A stretch of DNA of 8,790 nt. Source: Sphingomonadaceae bacterium. Its GTDB lineage: Bacteria > Pseudomonadota > Alphaproteobacteria > Sphingomonadales > Sphingomonadaceae. Shown here piece after piece: positions 1 to 7,228 of this stretch (position 1 is the stretch's first letter; the number at the start of each line of letters is the position of its first letter). The position numbers and the translations under genes are program-made. The stretch is from contig JAFARM010000408.1 in assembly GCA_019245455.1 (NCBI GenBank), positions 1 through 8,790 of the forward strand. The letters run 5' to 3'. The notes under the pieces are model-generated. The model had not been told where the DNA came from. It searched no databases and saw nothing but the letters and a program-made list of their open reading frames with translations.

Positions 1-873
1 CGGGCCGATGCCCATGATGGCGGGATCGAGCCCGACCGACGCCCAGCTGACGATCTTCGCCAGCACCGGGCTGCCGCGCCGCGCCGCTTCGTCGGCGCTC
101 ATCACCACCAGCGCCGCCGCGCCGTCGTTGAGGCCGCTGGCGTTGGCGGCGGTCACGGTGCCGTCCTTCCTGAACGCGCCCTTCAGCCCCTTGACGCTGT
201 CGATCGTCGCGCCGTCGCGGATATATTCGTCCGTATCGACGACCGTGTCACCCTTGCGCCCCTTGACCGTCACCGGCGCGATTTCTGCCTTGAAGCGGCC
301 CTCGGCTCTGGCCGCGGACGCCTTGTTCTGGCTGGCGACGGCGAAGGCGTCCTGCGCCTCGCGGCCGATCTGGTACTGCTCGGCGACGTTCTCGGCGGTG
401 ATCCCCATGTGATAGCCGTTGAAGGCGTCCCACAGCCCGTCCTTGATCATCGTATCGATCAGCTCGACCGCGCCCATCTTGGTACCGGCGCGCAACGCCT
501 GGGCATGGGTCGATTGACTCATCGACTCCTGGCCCCCGGCGACGACGACGGTCGCGTCGCCGGCCTGGACCGCCTGCGCGGCAAGCGCGACGGCGCGCAG
601 CCCGCTGCCGCAGACCTGGTTGACGCCCCACGCCGGCGTCTCCTTGGCGATGCCTGCGGCCATTGCCGCCTGTCGCGCCGGGTTCTGCCCCTGCGCGGCG
701 GTCAGCACCTGGCCCATGATGACCTCGCTGACCTCATCGGCACCGACGCCGGCTTGGGCCAGCGCAGCGGCGATCGCGGTGCGGCCGAGCTCGTGGGCGG
801 GAACGCTGCCGAACGCACCCATGAAGCTGCCGACGGGGGTGCGCTTGGCGGCGGTGATGACGACGTCTGTCAC
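1..873 (-). CDS. phaA: Acetyl-CoA acetyltransferase (thiolase II), C-terminus cut by window edge
   Basis: Condenses two acetyl-CoA to acetoacetyl-CoA (or the reverse), the first step of polyhydroxybutyrate synthesis, in the cytoplasm. 291 codons are present; the family is about 390 residues, so roughly 100 residues lie beyond base 1. The N-terminus reads [20 protein letters not shown]; the nucleophile motif [10 protein letters not shown] puts the catalytic Cys at residue 88. Further thiolase marks are [42 protein letters not shown] and, at the edge, MGIGP. The C-terminal His and second Cys are off the window. The start is a GTG at 871-873, preceded by GGGAG seven bases upstream. The gene is divergent from phaR, which fits a PHA role over a purely degradative one. 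The family is certain; phaA versus atoB is inferred from context and from resemblance to Zoogloea PhaA recalled from memory. Confidence 0.93.
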   Translation of the reverse strand, partial: MTDVVITAAKRTPVGSFMGAFGSVPAHELGRTAIAAALAQAGVGADEVSEVIMGQVLTAAQGQNPARQAAMAAGIAKETPAWGVNQVCGSGLRAVALAAQAVQAGDATVVVAGGQESMSQSTHAQALRAGTKMGAVELIDTMIKDGLWDAFNGYHMGITAENVAEQYQIGREAQDAFAVASQNKASAARAEGRFKAEIAPVTVKGRKGDTVVDTDEYIRDGATIDSVKGLKGAFRKDGTVTAANASGLNDGAAALVVMSADEAARRGSPVLAKIVSWASVGLDPAIMGIGP

Positions 874-939
874 GGGCGGTCTCCCAAGGATTCGCCGCTC
901 GCAATAGTCCTGCCGCCGCAAAGAAGAAAGTGGCCGCGC

Positions 940-974
940 GTTGCGGCGCAGCAACCTCTTGTGCTACTGCAGCA
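940..974. promoter_or_regulatory. TGC-rich inverted repeats, candidate PhaR operator
   Basis: The divergent gap holds two dyads in tandem: GTTGC-N6-GCAAC (940-955) and TGCT-N5-AGCA (962-974), the latter centred next to CTGCAG (967-972). PhaR of Paracoccus and Rhodobacter is known to bind TGC-rich dyads of the CTGC-Nx-GCAG kind and to repress its own gene and phasin genes. The second dyad lies about 22 bases before the phaR start, suitable for autoregulation, and the region could also affect the divergent thiolase gene. The operator role is inference. I could not pick convincing -35/-10 elements for either gene. Confidence 0.45.
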
Positions 975-996
975 TATTGATTTTGCGGGGATGACG

Positions 997-1581
997 ATGG
1001 ACCAGAACGCGCGCGCGGCCGATCCGCCTCCGGTCGTCATCAAGAAATACGCCAATCGCCGCCTCTACAACACCGGCACGTCGAGCTACATCACGCTCGA
1101 ACACCTCGCGGCGATGACGCGCGAAGGGCGCGATTTCCAGGTGTTCGATGCCAAGACCGGCGAGGACATCACGCGGAACGTGCTCGCCCAGATCGTCATG
1201 GAGGGCGAGAACGGCAAGCAGACGATGCTCCCCGTGCCGTTCCTGCGCCAGCTGATCGCGCTTTACGGCGATTCGATGCAGGCGATGGTGCCGCACTATC
1301 TCGAGGCGTCGCTCGCCGCCTTCGCCAAGAACCAGGCGCAGTTCCGCGACACGGTGGCGGGCGCGTTCGGCGGCGCGGCGTTCGCGCCGTTCGAGGCGAT
1401 GGCCAAGCAGAACATGGCGATGTTCCAGGCCGCCGCCGATATGCTGACCGGCCGCGCCGCGCTCGCCGCGACCAAGCCGGAGGCGAAGGGGGAAGCGCGC
1501 GGGGGGGAACCGGGCGATCTCGAGACGCTGAAGGCCCAGATGGCGGCGCTGCAGGCGCAGTTGGACCGGTTGAGCAAGTAG
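997..1581 (+). CDS. phaR: Polyhydroxyalkanoate synthesis regulator PhaR
   Basis: PhaR is a DNA-binding repressor that also binds PHA polymer, releasing phasin and PHA genes when granules form. The protein has 194 residues. The PHB/PHA accumulation regulator DNA-binding domain spans about residues 13-72, with the hallmark VVIKKYANRRLYNTGTSSYI; a second conserved block covers about 76-112 (PFLRQLIALYGDSMQAMVPHYLE). An Ala/Met/Phe-rich, phasin-like helical region (about 113-155) follows, then a charged linker and a short coiled coil at 174-193. Two in-frame ATGs compete, at 991 and 997. The GGGG at 987-990 is six bases before 997 but directly abuts 991, so 997 is preferred; the other start adds only MT. 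The gene is divergent from the thiolase across the candidate operator. Confidence 0.93.
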   Translation: MDQNARAADPPPVVIKKYANRRLYNTGTSSYITLEHLAAMTREGRDFQVFDAKTGEDITRNVLAQIVMEGENGKQTMLPVPFLRQLIALYGDSMQAMVPHYLEASLAAFAKNQAQFRDTVAGAFGGAAFAPFEAMAKQNMAMFQAAADMLTGRAALAATKPEAKGEARGGEPGDLETLKAQMAALQAQLDRLSK

Positions 1582-1583
1582 GG

Positions 1584-1607
1584 CCTCCCCTATCCGCCCG
1601 CGGGAGG
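1584..1607 (+). terminator. Hairpin just after phaR, terminator-like
   Basis: CCTCCC (1584-1589) pairs with GGGAGG (1602-1607) across a 12-base C-rich loop, starting three bases after the phaR stop. There is no T-run, so it is not a textbook intrinsic terminator. The GGGAGGGGTCGGGGGTG right arm resembles another short repeat common in sphingomonad intergenic regions, so it may be a repeat remnant. Confidence 0.35.
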
Positions 1608-1655
1608 GGTCGGGGGTGTGCGGTCGGCGATCGGCGATTAAATAACGCCGCCAGC

Positions 1656-1789
1656 TCCTCCCCGGAACGGGGAGGTGGCACGCCGCAGGCGTGACGGAGG
1701 GGTCGGCCGCCACCTTCATGCAGATCGTCGCGTGGCGAGCGGCCCCTCCGTCACCGCTGCGCGGTGCCACCTCCCCGTTCCGGGGAGGA
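1656..1789. repeat. Inverted pair of 47-nt palindromic (REP-like) units between convergent genes
   Basis: Unit A (1656-1702) and unit B (1743-1789) are reverse complements at 43 of 47 positions, separated by 40 bases. Each carries two internal hairpins. The first is CCTCCCCG-loop-CGGGGAGG with a GAA or TTC loop. The second is CACGCC-GCA-GGCGTG in A (1679-1693) and CACCGC-TGC-GCGGTG in B (1752-1766). The arm ends in CGGAGGGG. The four differences fall exactly on two base pairs of the second hairpin and keep it paired. The position between convergent phaR and the methyltransferase gene suits a bidirectional terminator or a REP-type element. Such GGGGAGG...GACGGAGGGG units are, from memory, common in Sphingomonas genomes. 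Confidence 0.8.
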
Positions 1790-1810
1790 ACTTTGGGCTA
1801 CCCCCTTCCC

Positions 1811-2620
1811 CTACGGCTTGACGAACTTCAGCGTCATGCGGTCGCTTTCGCCGATCGCGGCGTATCTCGCCCGGTCCTTGTCGCCCTCCTCGTAGGTCGG
1901 CGGCAGCGTCCAAACGCCCTTCGGGTAGTCGTGCGTGTCACGGGGATTGGCGTTGACGTCGGACGCCGCGACGAAGCGGAAGCCGGCGGCTTCCGCCAGG
2001 TGCCGGACGGTCGAGACCTTCATATAGCCGCTCGACGCCTGCTTGGCGTCGGGCATCCCTTCGGGCAGGCGATGCTCCTCGACGCCGAGAACGCCGCCTG
2101 GCTTCAGCGCGCGGTAGAAGGCGCTGAACGCGGCGGGCGCGAAGCCCCCTTCGACCCAGTTGTGGACGTTGCGGAAGGTCAGCACCATGTCGGCGCTACC
2201 CGCCGGCGCGATGTCGTAGCGATCCTTGCCGAAGGCGGTGACGGTCACCTTGACATAGCTGCCGGGGTCGGCGTCGAGCTTGGCCTTGAACCTGGCGACC
2301 GACTTGGCCCCGTCCGTCGTGGCAGGGTCGCTGCCAGCGGCGATATAGTGGCCGCGGTCGCGCAGATAGGGGGCAAGGATCTCGGTATACCAGCCGCCCG
2401 ACGGCCAGATCTCGACGACGGTCATCGTCGGCTTCAGCCCGAAGAACCGCAGCGTCTCGACGGGATGGCGGTATTGGTCCCGCGCGCGATTGGCGTCGGA
2501 TCGCTGCGGCCCCTGCAGCAGCGCCGCGAGGTCGTCGTCGGCCGCCTGCATCCGCGACGGCACGGGCGCGGCGAGCGCGGGAACGGCGATCAGAAGCGCG
2601 AGAAGGACGGCGGGGCGCAT
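1811..2620 (-). CDS. Exported class I methyltransferase-fold protein (COG4798-like)
   Basis: 269 residues. Residues 1-18 form a Sec signal peptide (MRPAVLLALLIAVPALA, then A), so the product should be periplasmic. The mature part has a Rossmann methyltransferase pattern: an atypical motif I, VVEIWPSGGWYTEILAPYL (about 68-86), an acidic/hydrophobic strand ADMVLTFRNVHNW (143-155), and the post-motif LKPGGVLGVEEH (172-183). It resembles a group of predicted methyltransferases carrying a leader peptide; no substrate is known to me. The ATG at 2620 is chosen because AAGAGGAG lies eight bases upstream, overlapping the stop of the preceding peptidase gene, and because the signal peptide begins there; a longer frame to 2713 lies inside the peptidase gene. 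The gene is 14 bases downstream of the S9 peptidase, so co-transcription and translational coupling are likely. The location is odd because SAM is cytoplasmic. Confidence 0.85.
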   Translation of the reverse strand: MRPAVLLALLIAVPALAAPVPSRMQAADDDLAALLQGPQRSDANRARDQYRHPVETLRFFGLKPTMTVVEIWPSGGWYTEILAPYLRDRGHYIAAGSDPATTDGAKSVARFKAKLDADPGSYVKVTVTAFGKDRYDIAPAGSADMVLTFRNVHNWVEGGFAPAAFSAFYRALKPGGVLGVEEHRLPEGMPDAKQASSGYMKVSTVRHLAEAAGFRFVAASDVNANPRDTHDYPKGVWTLPPTYEEGDKDRARYAAIGESDRMTLKFVKP

Positions 2621-2634
2621 CGCGGAGGCTCCTC

Positions 2635-4710
2635 TTACGGATGCGGTTCCGTAGCGCCGTGCGCGGCGAGCAGGAAGACATATTCCTCCGCCGTCTCCCT
2701 GAGCGCCTCCCACCGGCCCGACTTGCCGCCGTGGCCGGCCTCCATATTGGTCTTCAGCAGCAGCGGATTGGCGTCAATCTTCGCGTGCCTCAGCCGCGCC
2801 ACCCACTTCGCCGGTTCCCAGTACGTCACGCGCGGGTCGTTCAGACCGGCGGTAACGAGCATTGGCGGATAGGCCTGCGCCGTCACATTGTCGTAGGGCG
2901 AGTAGGCGGCGATGGCCCGGTAAGCCGCCGCGTCCCCGATCGGGTTACCCCATTCCGGCCACTCGATCGGCGTCAGCGGCAGGGTCGCATCGAGCATCGT
3001 GCCGAGCACGTCGACGAACGGCACGTGCGCGACGACCGCCGCCCAGAGCGCCGGATCGGTGTTGGCGACGACACCCATCAGCGTGCCGCCGGCTGAGCCG
3101 CCCGAGATCGAGACGTGTCCCGGTGCGGCGAAGCCTGCCCCGATCAGCGCACGGGCGCAGGCGACGAAGTCGGTGAAGGTGTTGGTCCGCCTTTCGAGCT
3201 TGCCGTCGAGGTACCAGCGGTAGCCCATGTCGTCGCCACCGCGGACGTGGGCGATTGCGTAGGCGATGCCGCGGTCGAGCAGGCTCAGCCGGCTGGCCGA
3301 GAAGCTCGGCGGGATCGCCAGCCCATAGGCGCCGTAGCCGTAGAGGTGGACCTTTCCGCTGCCATCGCGCGGGAAATCATCGCGGTAGACGACCGACACG
3401 GGCACCTGCGTGCCGTCGGCGGCGGTCGCGAACAGCCGCTCGGTGCGGTAGCGGCTAGGGTCGTAGCCGCTCGGCACGTCCTGCACCTTGCGCACGATCA
3501 GGCGGTCGGCAGCGACGTCATAGTCGTAGGTCGTCGCCGGCGTGACCATGCTGCTGTAGCCGAGCCGCAGCAGCGGCGCGTCGGGCTCCGGGTTCTGGCC
3601 GATGGCGACGGTGTAGCTCGCCTCAGGAAACGCGATGCGCCGCTCGGCGCCGTCCGCGAAGATGAGGCGGATGCCGTCGAGGCCGTCGACCCGCTCGCTG
3701 AGCGCGAGGTAGCCGGCGAACGCCATGACGCCGCGCAGGTAGACGCGGTCGGAGCCGGCGACGAGCGTCGTCCACTCGCCCGGAGCGTCAAGCGCAGCGG
3801 TCGCGAGACGAAAGTTGGCGTGATCGTCGTTCGTCCGCACGACCAACGTCTCGCCGCGGACGTCGACGTCGTACTGCACGCCGGTGGCACGGGCGCGGAC
3901 CAGCCGCGGCGGCGCGGCCGGGTCGGCGGTGGGGATCAGCCGCACCTCGCTCGTGACGTGGTCGGCGGTGCTGATCTGGAACCAGGCGCGGTCGGTCGAG
4001 CGGTCGAGCCCGACGAAGAAGCTGGCATCGGCCTCCTCGTACAGCACGGCGTCTTCGCCGCCCTGCCCCAGCCGGCGGAGGCGCACCCGGAACGGCCGCC
4101 ACTGATCGTTGACCTCGGTCCAGGCGAGGCTCGCCCCGTCCGCCGCCCACACCGCGACGCCGATCGCGGTCGTCGCCACCAGAGTGTCGGTGCCGGTCGC
4201 AAGGTCGCGGACGAACAGCTTGAACCGCTCCGACCCGTCGGTGTCGGCGGTCCAGGCGGCGCGGCTGCCGTCGGGCGAAACGCTGATCCCGGCGAGGCGG
4301 AAATAGTCCTTGCCCGCCGCCTCGGCGGGTTCGGACAGGATCACCTGCGCGTCGTCGTCCGGCGCAGGCAGCGGCGTCCCTTCCCGCGCCGGGCGGCGCA
4401 GCCAGACGCGGTACTGCCCGCCCGGCTCGAAGCGCCACCAGTAATCCCACGCCCCGTCGCGCACCGGCACGCCGGCGTCGTCGTCCTTCACCCGCCCCTT
4501 GAGCTCGGCGAACAGCGTGTCGATCAGCCCGGCGTGCGGTGCCGCCCAGGCGTCGAACCAGGCATTCTCCGCCGCGAGGTGCGCGAGGATCGCCGGGTCG
4601 CCGACCTTCGGATAGCCGGGGTCGCGCAGCCAGGCGTAGGGGTCGTCGCGCCGCACGCCGTGGTGGCTGGTGGTGTGCGGCACGCTGGCGGCAGTTGGAG
4701 GGCTGGTCAT
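2635..4710 (-). CDS. ptrB: S9A serine peptidase, oligopeptidase B-like
   Basis: Cytoplasmic prolyl-oligopeptidase-family enzyme of 691 residues (E. coli PtrB has 686) that cleaves short peptides; no signal peptide is visible. An N-terminal segment (DDPYAWLRD, residues 22-30) leads into a beta-propeller (about 75-420) and the alpha/beta hydrolase domain (about 430-691). The catalytic triad is visible: Ser539 in GGSAGG, Asp625 in GLNDPRVTYWEPAKW, His660 in EAGHGGKSGRW. Other S9A marks are HLYGYGAYG, HVRGGDDMGYRWYLDGK and NTFTDFVACA. Several acidic residues that give oligopeptidase B its basic-residue specificity appear replaced: P467 and S469 for Asp460/Asp462, and P585 for Glu578; E583 matches Glu576. 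Trypsin-like specificity is therefore doubtful. I see no clear ribosome binding site before the ATG at 4710. It leads the operon with the exported methyltransferase-like gene. Confidence 0.92.
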   Translation of the reverse strand: MTSPPTAASVPHTTSHHGVRRDDPYAWLRDPGYPKVGDPAILAHLAAENAWFDAWAAPHAGLIDTLFAELKGRVKDDDAGVPVRDGAWDYWWRFEPGGQYRVWLRRPAREGTPLPAPDDDAQVILSEPAEAAGKDYFRLAGISVSPDGSRAAWTADTDGSERFKLFVRDLATGTDTLVATTAIGVAVWAADGASLAWTEVNDQWRPFRVRLRRLGQGGEDAVLYEEADASFFVGLDRSTDRAWFQISTADHVTSEVRLIPTADPAAPPRLVRARATGVQYDVDVRGETLVVRTNDDHANFRLATAALDAPGEWTTLVAGSDRVYLRGVMAFAGYLALSERVDGLDGIRLIFADGAERRIAFPEASYTVAIGQNPEPDAPLLRLGYSSMVTPATTYDYDVAADRLIVRKVQDVPSGYDPSRYRTERLFATAADGTQVPVSVVYRDDFPRDGSGKVHLYGYGAYGLAIPPSFSASRLSLLDRGIAYAIAHVRGGDDMGYRWYLDGKLERRTNTFTDFVACARALIGAGFAAPGHVSISGGSAGGTLMGVVANTDPALWAAVVAHVPFVDVLGTMLDATLPLTPIEWPEWGNPIGDAAAYRAIAAYSPYDNVTAQAYPPMLVTAGLNDPRVTYWEPAKWVARLRHAKIDANPLLLKTNMEAGHGGKSGRWEALRETAEEYVFLLAAHGATEPHP

Positions 4711-4778
4711 GCGGTTGCGTGTAGTCGGCTTCCGCCGCGCACTCCACCGGGCTAGACATCGCGCGAACGGAGGACCCG
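4711..4778. promoter_or_regulatory. Divergent promoter region between S9 peptidase and aminopeptidase P genes
   Basis: These 68 bases must hold the start signals of both divergent genes unless transcription begins elsewhere. The plus-strand gene has a strong ribosome binding site, GGAGGA at 4769-4774, four bases before its ATG. The minus-strand gene has none that I can see. TAGACAT (4753-4759) could be a -10 element for the plus strand, but no matching -35 element is evident. Confidence 0.3.
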
Positions 4779-6578
4779 ATGTCGACCCACGCCGCCCGCC
4801 TTGCCGCGCTTCGCGACCAGCTTGCCCGCGAGGGCGTCGCCGGCTTCGTCGTGCCGCTGACCGACGAGCACATGAGCGAATATGTCGGCAGCTATGCCCA
4901 GCGCCTCGCCTGGTTGACGGGATTCGGCGGGTCGGCGGGAACGGCGGTGGTGCTCGCCGACAAGGCGGCGATGTTCACCGACGGGCGCTACACGCTGCAG
5001 GTGCGCGCGCAGGTCGATGGGCAGCTGTACGACTATGTCGCCGTGCCCGGCACCTCGACGACCGAGTGACTGGCGGCGAACGCACAGGCCGGCGACCGCA
5101 TCGGCTATGACCCCTGGCTCCACACCAAGGGCTGGGTCGAGGCGACGACGGCGGCGCTCGCGGCCAAGGGCGCGGGGCTGGTCGCGCTGCCGGCGAACCC
5201 GATCGACGCGGTCTGGGCCGACCGGCCGCAGCCGTCGCGCGCGCGGCTCGAGGTCCACCGCGACGAACACGCCGGCGAGTCGAGCGCGGCCAAGCGCGCC
5301 CGGCTGGCCGAGGGGCTGCGCGCGCGCGGGGCGGACGCCGCCGTCGTCACGGCGCTCGACTCGATCGCCTGGTTGCTCAACGTCCGCGGCCGCGACGTCG
5401 AGCATACGCCGGTGCCGCTCGCCTTCGCCCTGCTCCACGCCGACGCGAGCGCCGACCTGTTCGTCGCCGCCGAGAAGCTGTCGGATGAGGTCCGCGCCCA
5501 CCTGGGCCCCGATGTCCGCGTCGCCGAACGCAGCGCCTTTCCCGCCGCATTGGAGGCGCTGACCGGCACCGTGCTCGCCGATCCGCAATCGGCGGTGGCG
5601 GCGGTGTTCGCCCATCTCAAGCGCGCCCGCGTCATCGAGGGCCGCGACCCGTGCGTCGTGCCCAAGGCGGTCAAGAACGCTGAAGAGATCGAGGGGAGCA
5701 AGGCCGCCCACGTCCGCGACGGCGCGGCGCTGACGCGCTTCCTTCACTGGTTCGCCAGGGAGGCACCCAAGGGCGGGCTCGACGAGTTGGGGGCCGCGGC
5801 CAAGCTCAAGCAGTTCCGCGACCAGACCAACCAGCTCGAGGACCTGAGCTTCGACACGATCAGCGCCGCCGGGCCGAACGCGGCGCTGCCCCACTACCGC
5901 GTCGACACCGCCAGCAACCGCGCGATCGAGCGCGACAGCATCTACCTCGTCGATTCGGGCGGGCAGTACCGCGATGGCACGACCGACGTGACGCGGACGC
6001 TCGCCGTCGGCACGCCGACGCCGGAGATGCGCGACCGCTTCACCCGTGTGCTGAAGGGCCATATCGCGCTCGCCACCGCCGTCATTCCGGAGGGCACGCG
6101 CGGCAACCAGATCGACGCTTTCGCCCGCCAGTTCCTGTGGGCCGCCGGCCTCGACTATGCCCACGGGACCGGCCACGGGGTCGGCAGCTATCTCGCCGTC
6201 CACGAAGGGCCGGCGCGGATCGCGACGGCGGCGGGCGGCTATGGCGCGATGGGCGACGAGCCGCTTCGCGCCGGCATGATCCTGTCGAACGAGCCCGGTT
6301 ACTATAAGCCGAACGAATACGGCATCCGCGTCGAGAACCTGGTCGTCGTCACCCCGCGCGACATCCCCGGCGCCGAGCGACCGATGCTCGGCTTCGACAC
6401 GCTGACGCTCGCCCCCATCGACCGCAGCCTGATCGACGTCGCGCTGCTGACGCCCGCCGAGATCGCCTGGATCGACGCCTATCACGCGCGCGTTGCCGCA
6501 GAGGTCGGCCCCCTGCTCGACGACTCGGCGAAGACGTGGTTGGATACGGCGACGCAACCACTGGAGACGACCCCGTGA
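4779..6578 (+). pseudogene. Aminopeptidase P family (M24B) gene interrupted by one in-frame TGA at codon 97
   Basis: Xaa-Pro aminopeptidase of the long, three-domain type (about 600 residues, like eukaryotic XPNPEP1), removing N-terminal residues before proline with two metal ions. The 600-codon frame is continuous except for TGA at 5067-5069. The first 96 residues form a normal creatinase-like N domain (MSTHAARLAALRDQ, FVVPLTDEHMSEY, GFGGSAGTAVV, FTDGRYTLQ). Right after the stop the same frame goes on as LAANAQAGDRIGYDPW. Counting the TGA as one codon, the metal ligands are Asp392 (VDSGG), Asp403 (GTTDVTR), His466 (HGTGHGVG), Glu505 (NEPGYY) and Glu519 (RVENL); His476 in VHEGP is also kept. 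A C-terminal M24 domain (about 535-590) is complete. Family members typically have Trp at this point (EWLA), so TGG to TGA is the simplest cause. It could be a recent nonsense mutation, a sequencing error, or a leaky stop. The start ATG has GGAGGA four bases upstream. Confidence 0.88.
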
Positions 6579-7171
6579 AGAAGCTCGCTCTCGCCGCCGC
6601 CGCCGTCGCCGGGTCGGCGCTCGCCGCCGCCGGCTGGGTGACGAATGCCTTCGCCGGCACGCCCGAGGCCCCGGCCGGCATCCACTCCGCCTACGACGTC
6701 ACCATGACGACGATCGACGGCAAGCCGATGCCGTTCAGCCAGTACAAGGGCAAGGTCCTGCTCGTCGTCAACACCGCCAGCTTCTGCGGCTTCACGCCCC
6801 AGTACGAGGCGCTCGAGGCGACGCAGATGCGTTACCGCGACAAGGGCTTCACCGTCATCGGCGTGCCCTCGGGCGACTTCATGGGGCAGGAGTACAAGAC
6901 CAACGCCGAGATCAAGCAGTTCTGCGAATCGAAGTTCGGCATCAACTTCCCGCTGTCGGAGAAGTCGACGGTCGTCGGCCGCAACGCGACGCCCTTCTTC
7001 GCCTGGGCAGCGGCGACGCTGGGCGCGAAGGAAGCGCCGAAGTGGAACTTCCACAAGTATCTCGTCGACCGCACCGGCAGGATCGTCGCCTCGTTCGGGA
7101 GCGCGACCAAGCCCGACGCGCCCGAGGTGACGGCGGCGATCGAGCGGGCGATCGCCCAGCCGGCGGGGTGA
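6575..7171 (+). CDS. Exported glutathione peroxidase-family thiol peroxidase
   Basis: 198 residues; reduces peroxides, probably with thioredoxin as donor. A Sec signal peptide covers about residues 1-27 (MKKLALAAAAVAGSALAAAG through AFA), so it should act in the periplasm. The thioredoxin-fold domain has the peroxidatic Cys71 in NTASFCGFTPQYEALE, Cys117 in EIKQFCESKFGINFP at the place of the resolving Cys of 2-Cys GPx enzymes (Cys82 of yeast Gpx3), and Trp157-Asn158 in KWNFHKYLVD. The usual FPCNQFGGQE block reads VPSGDFMGQE, so the catalytic-tetrad Gln is replaced by Asp101. The GTG start at 6575 overlaps the aminopeptidase stop (GTGA), with GGAG eight bases upstream inside that gene. A start at 6536 would put 13 polar residues before the signal peptide and is unlikely. 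Expression may depend on translation of the upstream frame, which carries the premature TGA. Confidence 0.9.
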   Translation: MKKLALAAAAVAGSALAAAGWVTNAFAGTPEAPAGIHSAYDVTMTTIDGKPMPFSQYKGKVLLVVNTASFCGFTPQYEALEATQMRYRDKGFTVIGVPSGDFMGQEYKTNAEIKQFCESKFGINFPLSEKSTVVGRNATPFFAWAAATLGAKEAPKWNFHKYLVDRTGRIVASFGSATKPDAPEVTAAIERAIAQPAG

Positions 7172-7204
7172 GGCGCGGGGCGCGGATCGCCGGCTTCCCG
7201 CGCC
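7172..7204 (+). terminator. GC-rich hairpin immediately after the peroxidase gene
   Basis: GGCGCGGG (7172-7179) pairs perfectly with CCCGCGCC (7197-7204) over a 17-base loop, beginning at the base after the stop codon. No T-run follows, so it would be an atypical intrinsic terminator; it may instead protect the mRNA 3' end. Confidence 0.4.
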
Positions 7205-7228
7205 GGCCGGCCTTGTGAACCCCAGGAT

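Noticed and set aside
1691..2872. 393-residue plus-strand frame across the repeat and methyltransferase gene
   Set aside because: It starts in the palindromic repeat and runs antisense to a gene with a signal peptide, methyltransferase motifs and a good ribosome binding site.
3115..4755. 546-residue plus-strand frame opposite the S9 peptidase
   Set aside because: Antisense shadow of a gene with a full catalytic triad; Arg/Val/Ala/Gly-rich composition and no recognisable domain, as expected from GC-rich third positions.
5067..5069. TGA as a selenocysteine codon
   Set aside because: The position is a conserved Trp-type site away from the active site, not a redox Cys, and I see no SECIS-like hairpin directly after it.
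4752..6557. 601-residue minus-strand frame opposite aminopeptidase P
   Set aside because: It spans the whole gene without stops, but its translation has no motif, and the plus strand clearly encodes M24B. Long antisense frames are common at this GC content.
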